A stretch of DNA of 12,722 nucleotides. It comes from DATBIS01 sp036556805. Its GTDB lineage: Bacteria; Actinomycetota; UBA4738; HRBIN12. Shown here one piece after another: positions 1 through 6,688 of this stretch. The notes under the pieces are model-generated. The model was not told the origin of the DNA, made no database searches, and saw only the letters and a list, made by a program, of their open reading frames with translations. The translations under genes and the position numbers were made by a program. How positions within the stretch are numbered: position 1 is the stretch's first letter; each line of letters begins with the position of its first letter. Where the stretch lies: NCBI GenBank assembly GCA_036556805.1, contig DATBIS010000083.1, positions 1-12,722 of the forward strand, read 5' to 3'.

Positions 1-1
1 G

Positions 2-565
2 GCTCTTCGGGGTGAGCTCATCGTCTTTCCAACCGACACGGTCTATGGGATCGGGACGCGGCCGGACGATGCTGTCGCTGTCGCGCGCGTCTTCTCAGCG
101 AAGCAACGCCCGCGGGACCTGACGCTCCCGGTGCTCGTGCCGACCGCCGCGGCCGCACGCGAGCTCGCGGCGTTCGACGAGCGCGCCGAGCGGGCCGCCG
201 CGCAATGGTGGCCCGGCCCTCTCACGATCGTCCTGCCGCGCAGCGACCGCTCGCGGGGGTGGGAGCTGGGCGGCGCCGCCGACACGATCGGGCTCCGGGT
301 CCCGCACGACGCGATGGCGCTCGCGCTGCTCGCTGGGACCGGGCCGCTCGCGGTGACGAGCGCGAACCGTTCCGGCGAGCCGCCGCTCGAGGACTGCGAA
401 GCGCTGGCGGCCGCGTTCGGCGACCTGGTGTCGGTGTACCTGTGTCGCGACCGGCCGCTCGAGGGCGCGGCGTCCACCGTGCTCGACCTCTCGGGTGCCG
501 AGCCGCACGTGATCCGCGAGGGCTCGATCCCGCGCGAGGAGCTCGACCGCGTCCTGGCCGGTTGA
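2..565 (+). CDS. tsaC: Threonylcarbamoyl-AMP synthase (YrdC/Sua5/TsaC family), 5' truncated by window edge
   Basis: The frame is open from base 2 to a TGA at 563-565, giving 187 visible residues; the start lies upstream of the window. The family makes L-threonylcarbamoyl-AMP from threonine, bicarbonate and ATP, the first step of t6A37 modification of tRNAs reading ANN codons. Visible YrdC-fold motifs, in order, are FPTDTVYGIG near the left edge, the Lys/Arg nucleotide-binding segment AKQRPRDLTLPVLV, WWPGPLTIVL, and TSANRSGEPP. The protein ends soon after the YrdC domain, so it resembles the short TsaC form and lacks the C-terminal Sua5 domain. In actinobacteria this gene usually follows prmC and precedes wecA and the atp genes, which fits here. 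The next gene begins 22 bases downstream. Confidence 0.95.
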   Translation, partial: ALRGELIVFPTDTVYGIGTRPDDAVAVARVFSAKQRPRDLTLPVLVPTAAAARELAAFDERAERAAAQWWPGPLTIVLPRSDRSRGWELGGAADTIGLRVPHDAMALALLAGTGPLAVTSANRSGEPPLEDCEALAAAFGDLVSVYLCRDRPLEGAASTVLDLSGAEPHVIREGSIPREELDRVLAG

Positions 566-575
566 GGCCCGCTGC

Positions 576-587
576 TAGAGTCCCGCC
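576..587 (+). promoter_or_regulatory. Possible -10 element for a leaderless start
   Basis: TAGAGT at 576-581 fits the TANNNT -10 pattern and lies six bases before the ATG at 588. No Shine-Dalgarno sequence precedes that ATG. Actinobacterial leaderless mRNAs often look like this. No good -35 is visible, so this may be chance. Confidence 0.3.
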
Positions 588-1145
588 ATGGCGTCCGTCC
601 TCGTCGTTTGCACGGGCAACATCTGCCGCTCGCCGATCGCCGAGGGCATGATCCGCGCGGGCTTCGAGCGCGCGGGCGGCTCGGAGCCAGTCGAGGTGTC
701 CTCCGCGGGCACGAACGGCTGGGAGGGTTCGGCGGCGATGCCCGAGTCGGTGGAGGCCGCGGCCGAGCGGGGCGTCGACATCTCCCGGCACGTCGCGCGC
801 CGGCTCACCGACGACATGCTGAGCGGGGCCGACCTGATCCTGTGCATGGCGCAGGACCACAGAGCGATCGTGGGCTCGGAGCGGCCGGACCTCGCCGATC
901 GCACGTTCACGCTGAAGGAGCTCGTGCGGCTCCTCGAGGATCTCCCGGACGGGACCCCCAACCTGCAGGCGCGCGTGAAGGAGGCCGCCGACCTCCGGCG
1001 CGACGGGTTCGACGGCAACCCGATGGACGAGGACATCTCCGACCCGCTCGGCCTGCCGCTCGACACGTACCGCGCCGTGGCGTGGGAGCTCGAGGCCTGG
1101 TGCGACCGGCTCGTCGCCGGCCTCGCGCAAGCCGAGGCCGGATAA
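588..1145 (+). CDS. Low-molecular-weight protein tyrosine phosphatase
   Basis: The 185-residue cytosolic protein begins MASVLVVCTGNICRSP, which contains the phosphate-binding P-loop C(X)5R (Cys8 nucleophile, Arg14, then Ser15). A late Asp-Pro (D152-P153) followed by a Tyr (Y161) matches the general-acid DP motif. The fold dephosphorylates phosphotyrosine, or phosphoarginine in the YwlE subgroup. YwlE-type arginine phosphatases carry Thr in the CTGNTCR loop; this protein has Ile (I12), which favours tyrosine phosphatase activity. It is about 30 residues longer than the usual 150-160, through an insertion at about 120-150 before the DP motif. In Bacillus the homologous position (ywlE) also lies between sua5 and rpiB. 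The ATG has no evident SD and may be leaderless. The natural substrate cannot be told from the sequence. Confidence 0.93.
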   Translation: MASVLVVCTGNICRSPIAEGMIRAGFERAGGSEPVEVSSAGTNGWEGSAAMPESVEAAAERGVDISRHVARRLTDDMLSGADLILCMAQDHRAIVGSERPDLADRTFTLKELVRLLEDLPDGTPNLQARVKEAADLRRDGFDGNPMDEDISDPLGLPLDTYRAVAWELEAWCDRLVAGLAQAEAG

Positions 1146-1149
1146 CGAC

Positions 1150-1596
1150 GTGCGGATCGCGATCGCCGCGGACCACGCCGGCTTCCCGCTGAAGGAGCAG
1201 CTGCGGACGTTCCTCGAATCCGAAGGGCACGAGGTGCTCGATCTCGGCACCGACTCCACCGACCCGGTCGACTACCCGGCGTTCTGCGCTGCGGCGGCGC
1301 GAGCGGTGGTCGCAGGGGAGGCCGAACGCGGGATCGTGCTCGGCGGTTCCGGCCAGGGGGAGCAGATCGCCGCGAACAAGGTTCGCGGCGCCCGCGCGGC
1401 GCTCTGCAACGACTTGTACGTAGCGAGGCTCTCGCGGCACCATAACGACGCGAACGTCCTCGCGATGGGCGCGCGCATCGTGGCGCCCGTCATGGCCGAG
1501 GACATCGTGCGCGAGTGGCTCGCAGCGCCGTTCGACGGCGGCCGCCACGTCGCGAGGATCGAGCAGATCGGCGAGATCGAACGGGAGGAAGCATGA
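1150..1596 (+). CDS. rpiB: Ribose-5-phosphate isomerase B
   Basis: This 148-residue RpiB/LacAB-fold protein interconverts ribose 5-phosphate and ribulose 5-phosphate in the non-oxidative pentose phosphate pathway. It starts at GTG, four bases after the phosphatase stop. Family motifs are ADHAGFPLK (residues 7-15), DYPAF (41-45), GGSGQGEQIAANK (65-77) and HHNDANVLAMGAR (97-109). The catalytic-base Cys of E. coli-type enzymes is Gly (G65) and the loop carries Glu (E71). This GGSGxGEQ form is that of Mycobacterium tuberculosis RpiB, where the Glu is the catalytic base. The TGA stop overlaps the glyA ATG by four bases, so the two are probably translationally coupled; supply of pentose phosphate and one-carbon units for nucleotide synthesis is a plausible link. 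Confidence 0.95.
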   Translation: MRIAIAADHAGFPLKEQLRTFLESEGHEVLDLGTDSTDPVDYPAFCAAAARAVVAGEAERGIVLGGSGQGEQIAANKVRGARAALCNDLYVARLSRHHNDANVLAMGARIVAPVMAEDIVREWLAAPFDGGRHVARIEQIGEIEREEA

Positions 1597-2858
1597 AGGA
1601 CTACGCAGCCGACTGGGAGGCGCTGAAGGCCGCCGACCCGGAGGTGGCCGGCGCGATCGCGAACGAGCTCGACCGCGAGCGCACTCAGCTGCGCCTGATC
1701 GCCTCCGAGAACTACGCGAGCCCGGCGGTGCTCGCGGCGCTCGGGTCGTCGATGAACAACAAGTACGCGGAGGGCTACCCGGGCCGCAGGTACTACGGCG
1801 GCTGCGAGTTCGTCGACGTCACCGAGCAGCTCGCGATCGACCGCGCGAAGGCGCTGTTCGGCGCCGACCACGCGAACGTCCAGCCGCACGCCGGCGCGCA
1901 GGCGAACCTCGCCGTGTTCGGCGCGTTCCTCACGCCGAAGGATCCGACCGAGAAAGTCCTCGGCATGGTGCTCGCGCACGGCGGCCACCTCACGCACGGC
2001 TCGCCGGTGAACGTGTCGGGCATGTGGTTCAACTTCGTCGGCTACGAGGTCGACGCCGAGACCGAACAGCTCGACATGAACAAGGTCCGCGACCTCGCGC
2101 TCGCCGAGCGGCCGAAGATCATCCTCTCCGGCTACACCGCGTATCCGCGCTCCATCGACTTCGCCGCGTTCCGCGAGATCGCCGACGAGGTCGGCGCGCT
2201 GCTCTGGGTCGACGCGTCGCACTTCATCGGGCTCGTGGCCGGCGATGCGTACCCGTCGCCCGTTCCGCACGCCGACGTCGTGACGTTCACGACGCACAAG
2301 GCGCTGCGCGGTCCGCGCGGAGCCATGATCCTCTGCCGCGAGGAGCACGCGAAGGGGATCGACAAGGCCGTGTTCCCGATGATGCAGGGCGGCCCGCTCG
2401 AGCACGTGATCGCCGCGAAGGCCGTGGCGCTGAAGGAGGCCGCGACGCCGGAGTTCCGCGAGTACGCGCACCGCGTCGTGCGCACCGCGCGCGCGCTCGC
2501 CGCGGGCTTCGCGGACGAGGGGCTGCGCGTGATCTCCGGGGGCACCGACTCGCACCTGGTGCTCGCGGACTGCCGGCCGCTCGGCATCGGCGGCAAGGAG
2601 GCCGAACGGGCCTGCGAGCAGGTGGGCATCGCGCTCAACAAGAACGCGATCCCGTTCGACCCGAACCCGCCGTCGGCGCCCTCGGGTCTCCGGGTGGGGA
2701 CACCCGGCCCCGCCACCCAGGGCATGGACGAGCCCGAGATGCGCGAGATCGCCGGCATCATCGGGGACGTCCTGCGGAGTCCCGACGACGACGGGGTGAA
2801 GGACAAGTCACGCGAACGCGTGCGCGACCTCATGCAGCGCTTCCCGGTCTACCCGTAA
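1593..2858 (+). CDS. glyA: Serine hydroxymethyltransferase
   Basis: This 421-residue PLP enzyme of fold type I converts serine and tetrahydrofolate to glycine and 5,10-methylene-THF. The ATG at 1593 is preceded by GGGAGGAA (1583-1590) and overlaps the rpiB stop; the frame is open to 1515, but that longer start has no comparable signal. Motifs include LIASENYASP (35-44), NNKYAEGYPGRRYYGG (55-70), LAHGGHLTHGSPVN (127-140), the cofactor aspartate D207 with H210, the Schiff-base lysine in TTHKALRGPRG (K236) and the substrate-carboxylate arginine in SGLRVGTPG (R367). Several usually conserved loop residues differ: ASH where MAH is usual (208-210), Ala after the catalytic lysine (A237), and PGPATQG (371-377) where PAxTTRG is usual. 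All essential residues I can place are present. Housekeeping SHMT is by far the likeliest role. Confidence 0.95.
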   Translation: MKDYAADWEALKAADPEVAGAIANELDRERTQLRLIASENYASPAVLAALGSSMNNKYAEGYPGRRYYGGCEFVDVTEQLAIDRAKALFGADHANVQPHAGAQANLAVFGAFLTPKDPTEKVLGMVLAHGGHLTHGSPVNVSGMWFNFVGYEVDAETEQLDMNKVRDLALAERPKIILSGYTAYPRSIDFAAFREIADEVGALLWVDASHFIGLVAGDAYPSPVPHADVVTFTTHKALRGPRGAMILCREEHAKGIDKAVFPMMQGGPLEHVIAAKAVALKEAATPEFREYAHRVVRTARALAAGFADEGLRVISGGTDSHLVLADCRPLGIGGKEAERACEQVGIALNKNAIPFDPNPPSAPSGLRVGTPGPATQGMDEPEMREIAGIIGDVLRSPDDDGVKDKSRERVRDLMQRFPVYP

Positions 2859-2881
2859 GCCGGGCACCTCCCGCCCCGCCT

Positions 2882-2895
2882 TAGACTGGCCCGCA
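2882..2895 (+). promoter_or_regulatory. Possible -10 element for a leaderless start
   Basis: TAGACT at 2882-2887 fits TANNNT and lies eight bases before the GTG at 2896. The 37-base gap after glyA has no ribosome binding site. Initiation at or next to the GTG would give a leaderless mRNA. No clear -35 is visible. Confidence 0.35.
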
Positions 2896-4089
2896 GTGAT
2901 CGCCTACCTGTGGGTGTTCCTCGCGTCGTTCGGCGTCACCTTCCTCGCGACGCCGGTCGTCCGGATCCTGATGGTGCGGGTCGGTGCGATCGACGAGCCC
3001 TCCGACCGAAAGGTGCATCCGAGCGCAACTCCGACGATGGGCGGCGTCGCGATGTGGATCGGGCTGCTCGCCGGCCTCGGGATCTCGAGGACGCTGCCGT
3101 TCTTCGGCGACATGAACCGTGGGTCCAGCGAGCCGCTTGCGGCCCTCGTCACCTGCTCGCTCTTCGTGGTGCTCGGTGCCGTGGACGACCGGCGAGGCCT
3201 CAACGCGCTCACGAAGGTCACCGGACAGATCTTCATCGCCGGCGTGCTGATCCTGATGGGCGTGCAGATCCTGTATCTCGCCTTCCCCGGCCACGTCGGC
3301 ATCTTCACCGTGGGCCCGGATCTTTCCGTCCCGTACACGATCCTGTGGGTGGTCTTGATCGTGAACGCCGTGAACCTCGTCGACGGCCTCGACGGGCTCG
3401 CCGCGGGGATGGTGGCGATCTCCGCCGGCTCCTTCTTCTTCTACATGGTGCGGACGGAAAGCATGTTCGGCGACGCGAGCGCCGCAGCGCTGCTCTCGTG
3501 CATCACCGCAGGCATCTCCCTGGGATTCCTTCCGTGGAACTTCCACCCGGCGAAGATCTTCATGGGGGACACCGGGGCGATGCTGCTGGGCATGCTGCTC
3601 GCGATCTCGACGCTCTCCGGGGTGGCCCGTAACCCGCTCGGTCCCACCGGCGGCGACATCGCCGTCGTGGCGATCCCGCTGCTCGTTCCCCTGCTCGTGC
3701 TCGCGGTCCCGTTCCTCGACGTGGTGCTCGCGATCGCGCGGCGCATGCGGCGCGGCATCGGCATCGCGCACGCGGACAAGGAGCACATCCACCACCGCTT
3801 GCTCGAGATCGGGCACGGCCAGCGCCAGGCCGTGTTGCTCATGTACCTGTGGAGCGCGCTGATCGCCGCGTCGGGCCTCGCGGTGGGGATCGTCGACGGA
3901 CCGGTCGCCGCCGGAGCGGTGCTCGTGGGGGCCGTGGCGTTGTTCCTGGTCACGGCCCTGCCGAGGATCGCCGGCCGGCGCCGGGAGGCCGCGGTGAACG
4001 GCGAAGTGCCCGGTTCGCCCCGCGGCAACGGGTCCCGCGGGAAGTACCGGGCCGCGCACGCCGCCCGCAGGGGGAAAAGTGAACCCTAG
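2896..4089 (+). CDS. wecA: Polyprenyl-phosphate sugar-1-phosphate transferase (WecA/TagO/Rfe family)
   Basis: This 397-residue multispanning membrane protein belongs to the MraY/WecA superfamily, which transfers a sugar 1-phosphate (often GlcNAc-1-P) from its UDP donor to undecaprenyl or decaprenyl phosphate. Diagnostic motifs are DRKVHPSATPTMGG (37-50), the Mg-binding pair VDD (D97-D98), NAVNLVDGLDGLAAG (157-171), FMGDTG with D225, and the cytosolic HADKEHIHHRLL (292-303) carrying the HIHH sequence typical of WecA rather than MraY. About ten hydrophobic segments span 3-355. The last 40 residues form a basic, low-complexity tail. The start is GTG with no SD. M. tuberculosis has the homologue Rv1302 directly ahead of atpI and atpB; here a transporter operon separates them. 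A role at the first step of arabinogalactan, teichoic-acid-like or other cell-surface glycan synthesis is inferred. The sugar donor is not determinable. Confidence 0.93.
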   Translation: MIAYLWVFLASFGVTFLATPVVRILMVRVGAIDEPSDRKVHPSATPTMGGVAMWIGLLAGLGISRTLPFFGDMNRGSSEPLAALVTCSLFVVLGAVDDRRGLNALTKVTGQIFIAGVLILMGVQILYLAFPGHVGIFTVGPDLSVPYTILWVVLIVNAVNLVDGLDGLAAGMVAISAGSFFFYMVRTESMFGDASAAALLSCITAGISLGFLPWNFHPAKIFMGDTGAMLLGMLLAISTLSGVARNPLGPTGGDIAVVAIPLLVPLLVLAVPFLDVVLAIARRMRRGIGIAHADKEHIHHRLLEIGHGQRQAVLLMYLWSALIAASGLAVGIVDGPVAAGAVLVGAVALFLVTALPRIAGRRREAAVNGEVPGSPRGNGSRGKYRAAHAARRGKSEP

Positions 4090-4090
4090 C

Positions 4091-4111
4091 TCTTGTCCGG
4101 TCCGTACAAGA
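4091..4111. repeat. Inverted repeat TCTTGT-N9-ACAAGA
   Basis: TCTTGT (4091-4096) and ACAAGA (4106-4111) are perfect 6-base arms around a 9-base spacer, just after the wecA stop. The form fits a dimeric regulator site or a short hairpin. No T-tract follows, so it is not a typical terminator. Confidence 0.35.
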
Positions 4112-4132
4112 ACGTGATGATGTCTGTCCGGT
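4094..4132 (+). repeat. Direct repeat TGTCCGGT, 31-base period
   Basis: TGTCCGGT occurs at 4094-4101 and 4125-4132, and ten of eleven bases match if extended to TGTCCGGT(C/G)CG. A 31-base period is close to three turns of DNA, so two proteins would bind on the same face. The first copy overlaps the left arm of the inverted repeat. Confidence 0.35.
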
Positions 4133-4229
4133 GCGGGCAGCAGCGTCGTGCCTAGCCACCGGGTGATGATCGGGTTTCGCCCGGGGCGCGCGAGGGCCTC
4201 GGGCACGCTGACGCTCGAAGGGGGAACGG

Positions 4230-5360
4230 GTGCCTGAGGTCGATGTTCGCCTCGATCGAGTCACGAAGCAGTTCGGCGACACGGTCGCCGTCGACGATCT
4301 CTCCCTCGACATCGCCGAGGGCGAGTTCTTCTCGATGCTCGGCCCGTCGGGGTGCGGCAAGACCACGACCCTGCGAATGATCGGGGGGTTCGAGGAGGCC
4401 ACCTACGGCACGGTGTACCTCGCCGGCCGCGACGTCACCGACGACCCGCCGTACAAGCGCGACGTCAACACCGTCTTCCAGTCCTACGCGCTCTTCCCCC
4501 ACATGAACGTCTACGACAACGTCGCGTTCGGGCTCCGCCGCAAGAAGGTGGACGGCTCGGAGGTCGACCGCCGGGTGAAGGAGGTCATGAAGCTCGTCGA
4601 CCTCGAGGGGTTCGAGAAGCGCAAGCCCGGTCAGATGTCGGGCGGTCAGCAGCAGCGCGTGGCGCTCGCGCGCGCGCTCGTGAACCACCCGAAGGTGCTG
4701 CTGCTCGACGAGCCGCTGGGTGCCCTCGACCTCAAGCTGCGCAAGCAGATGCAGCTCGAGCTCAAGCGCATCCAGCAGGAGGTGGGGATCACGTTCATCT
4801 ACGTCACGCACGACCAGGAAGAGGCGATGACGATGTCGAACCGCCTCGCGGTCATGCGTCACGGCCGGATCGAGCAGCTCGGCGCCCCGGAGGACGTCTA
4901 CGAGAATCCCGCGACCGAGTTCGTTGCGGGGTTCCTGGGCGCCTCGAACCTGCTGGAGGGCGAATCGAAGCAGACCAGCAACGGCGCGACCACCGTCGTG
5001 CTCACGGACGGCTCCACCGTCTCGGTGCCCTCCGACCGGATGCCGCGCGACGCCGGCACCCGCGTGAAGGCCGGGGTTCGCCCCGAGAAGGTGAGCATCC
5101 ATCGGGAGGGAGCGCCGCTCCCGGCCGGAGTGAACTCGGTGGCGGGCCTGCTCCGGATGTCGACGTACATCGGCGTGAGCAACCAGTTCAAGGTCGACGG
5201 CCCCGGCGGCACGGAGATCACCGTGTACGTCCAGAACCTGGGGCGCGACGATACACCGCACCCGGGGGACCGCGTCGTGCTGTCCTGGAAGCCGGAGCAC
5301 ACGTTCGCGGTGGCGCCGCAGGACGAGCTCGCGATGGAGCCCGACGAGGGCGAGCTGTGA
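4230..5360 (+). CDS. potA: Spermidine/putrescine-type ABC importer ATPase (PotA)
   Basis: This 376-residue cytosolic protein powers the import system encoded downstream. It carries a complete nucleotide-binding domain: Walker A GPSGCGKT (38-45), Q-loop Gln84 in VFQSYALFPHM, signature MSGGQQQR (136-143), Walker B VLLLDEP (156-162), D-loop GALD (164-167) and H-loop His194 in VTHDQEEAM. A C-terminal TOBE-type beta domain covers about residues 240-365, as in PotA and other importer ATPases of the polyamine, spermidine and iron(III) group. The GTG start has AAGGGGG (4219-4225) well placed upstream. The first receptor gene begins 23 bases after the stop. The operon context with PotB and PotC permeases supports PotA over a sugar or iron ATPase; exact substrate range is unknown. 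Confidence 0.93.
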   Translation: MPEVDVRLDRVTKQFGDTVAVDDLSLDIAEGEFFSMLGPSGCGKTTTLRMIGGFEEATYGTVYLAGRDVTDDPPYKRDVNTVFQSYALFPHMNVYDNVAFGLRRKKVDGSEVDRRVKEVMKLVDLEGFEKRKPGQMSGGQQQRVALARALVNHPKVLLLDEPLGALDLKLRKQMQLELKRIQQEVGITFIYVTHDQEEAMTMSNRLAVMRHGRIEQLGAPEDVYENPATEFVAGFLGASNLLEGESKQTSNGATTVVLTDGSTVSVPSDRMPRDAGTRVKAGVRPEKVSIHREGAPLPAGVNSVAGLLRMSTYIGVSNQFKVDGPGGTEITVYVQNLGRDDTPHPGDRVVLSWKPEHTFAVAPQDELAMEPDEGEL

Positions 5361-5383
5361 TCAACCACACGAAAGGCGGAGGC

Positions 5384-6688
5384 ATGAACGGCGAGACCCC
5401 GAGGATCGACCCGGCCTGGCTGCGGGGGAACCTGATGCCGCGGATGTCGCGGCGCAACCTGTTCAAGGCCGCCGGGGTCGGGGTCGGCGCGCTGAGTCTC
5501 TCCTCGATCCTCGCGGCGTGCGGCGTGAAGTCGGAGGGCGGCGCACAAGGCAGCGGTCCTCCGCCGGCGGGCGACGAGGGGAGTGCCTCGTGGTGGGCCG
5601 AGCAGAAGCTTGCGAAGGTCTGCAACTTCACCAACTGGCCGGCGTACATCGACCTGGACAACACCAAGGAAGGGCTCGAACGGCACCCCACCCTCCTGGA
5701 GTTCTTCAACACGACGGGCATCACGGTGACGTATCGGGCAGACATCAACGCGAACGAGGAGTTCTACGCGAGCATCCGACCCGCGCTCGAGAGCGGCCAG
5801 GACACGGGCCACGACATCATCGTCATCACGAACGGGCAAGAGCTCACCGAGATGATCCAGCTCGGCTTCCTCATCGAGCTCGATCACTCGCTCACGCCGT
5901 ACTTCAACGAGAACGTCGGCCCGAGCGCGAAGGATCCCGCCTACGATCCGGGCAACCGGTTCACGATGGCATGGCAGTCGGGCATGACCGGCATCGCGTG
6001 GAACACCGATTACGTGAAGACGCCGGTCACAAGCTTCATGGACCTGTTCAACGAGGACTACGCCGGGCATATCGGCATGTTCGGGAACAACGCCGATGCG
6101 CCGAACTACGCCATGGTGGCCCTCGGCATCGATCCCACGACGTCGACGCCGGATGATTGGCAGAAGGCGGCGGACCTGCTGATCCAGCAGCGCGATTCGG
6201 GAGTGCTCCGCAAGTACTACGACCAGTCGTACCTCACGGAGATGGAGAACGGCGACCTGTGGATGAGCATGGCGTGGTCGGGCGACATCCTGAACGACAA
6301 ACTCTACTTTCCCGAGTTCGCCTCCTTTGAGTTCACCACGCCGTCGGAAGGCGGGATCATCTGGACCGACAACATGTGCATCCCGTCGCACGCGGCGCAC
6401 CCCCTGGACGCGATCACGACGATGGACTGGTACTACAAGCCCGACATCGCCGCGCAGCTCACGGAGTGGAATGCGTACGTCAGTCCGGTGCCTGCGGGCA
6501 CCGAGATTGTGAAGGCGGACGCCGAGGCTGCGACGGGGGCGGACGCCGAGGTCCTGAACACGATCGCGTCGAGCCCTTACGTGTTCCCGCCGGACGACCT
6601 TTCGGCGCAGCTGCACAACTACCGTGTGCTCGAAGGAGATGAGATCCAGCAGTGGAACGACCTCTTCCAGCCGATCTTCATCAGCTGA
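5384..6688 (+). CDS. potD: PotD/PotF-family polyamine-binding lipoprotein with Tat-type signal (receptor 1)
   Basis: This 434-residue extracytoplasmic solute-binding protein is the likely receptor of the importer. The N-terminus has a twin-arginine motif SRRNLFK (22-28), a hydrophobic stretch and a lipobox LAAC with Cys46, so it should be Tat-exported folded and anchored to the outer face of the membrane as a lipoprotein. Aligned by eye with E. coli PotD, the polyamine cage residues are kept: W85 and Y88 in NWPAYID (PotD W34, Y37), W298 (W229), W327 and D329 in GGIIWTDN (W255, D257) and Y365 in AYVSPV (Y293). This supports a linear polyamine ligand such as spermidine or putrescine. AAAGG (5372-5376) serves the ATG; an alternative in-frame ATG at 5435, preceded by GGGGGAA, would shorten the n-region by 17 residues. 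The 3' end overlaps potB by 37 bases. Confidence 0.92.
   Translation: MNGETPRIDPAWLRGNLMPRMSRRNLFKAAGVGVGALSLSSILAACGVKSEGGAQGSGPPPAGDEGSASWWAEQKLAKVCNFTNWPAYIDLDNTKEGLERHPTLLEFFNTTGITVTYRADINANEEFYASIRPALESGQDTGHDIIVITNGQELTEMIQLGFLIELDHSLTPYFNENVGPSAKDPAYDPGNRFTMAWQSGMTGIAWNTDYVKTPVTSFMDLFNEDYAGHIGMFGNNADAPNYAMVALGIDPTTSTPDDWQKAADLLIQQRDSGVLRKYYDQSYLTEMENGDLWMSMAWSGDILNDKLYFPEFASFEFTTPSEGGIIWTDNMCIPSHAAHPLDAITTMDWYYKPDIAAQLTEWNAYVSPVPAGTEIVKADAEAATGADAEVLNTIASSPYVFPPDDLSAQLHNYRVLEGDEIQQWNDLFQPIFIS

Larger units (their letters stand above)
4090..4229 (+). promoter_or_regulatory. wecA-potA intergenic region, probable control region of the pot operon
   Basis: This 140-base gap contains no plausible gene. 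It holds an inverted repeat (4091-4111), a direct repeat TGTCCGGT at 4094-4101 and 4125-4132, and a GC-rich stretch with complementary ends, CGTGCC (4147-4152) and GGCACG (4202-4207), enclosing a small hairpin CGGG/CCCG (4171-4183). AAGGGGG (4219-4225) is the ribosome binding site for the potA GTG at 4230. I see no convincing -35/-10 pair and no T-tract terminator. Its position implies that it carries the promoter of the transporter operon, but that is inference. Confidence 0.4.

Noticed and set aside
1515..1592. Upstream extension of glyA
   Set aside because: The added residues are Arg-rich and encoded inside rpiB; ATG 1593 has a strong SD and gives the normal SHMT N-terminus.
1272..2555. 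427-residue open frame on the minus strand across rpiB and glyA
   Set aside because: It is a shadow of two conserved genes, with no recognisable motif and no start signal.
4091..4111. Inverted repeat as an intrinsic terminator for wecA
   Set aside because: The stem is only six base pairs, partly AT, and no T-tract follows.
2881..4206. 441-residue open frame on the minus strand across wecA
   Set aside because: It lies opposite a clear WecA-family gene, and its His/Asp/Glu/Arg-rich product is the expected antisense of a membrane protein in GC-rich DNA.
4147..4229. Known riboswitch such as a guanidine-sensing class upstream of potA
   Set aside because: I could not match the conserved core of any class I know; only generic GC-rich pairing is seen.
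4898..6616. 572-residue open frame on the minus strand across potA and receptor 1
   Set aside because: It is antisense to two well-supported genes, is rich in Arg, His, Val and Asp runs typical of GC-rich shadow frames, and shows no family motif.
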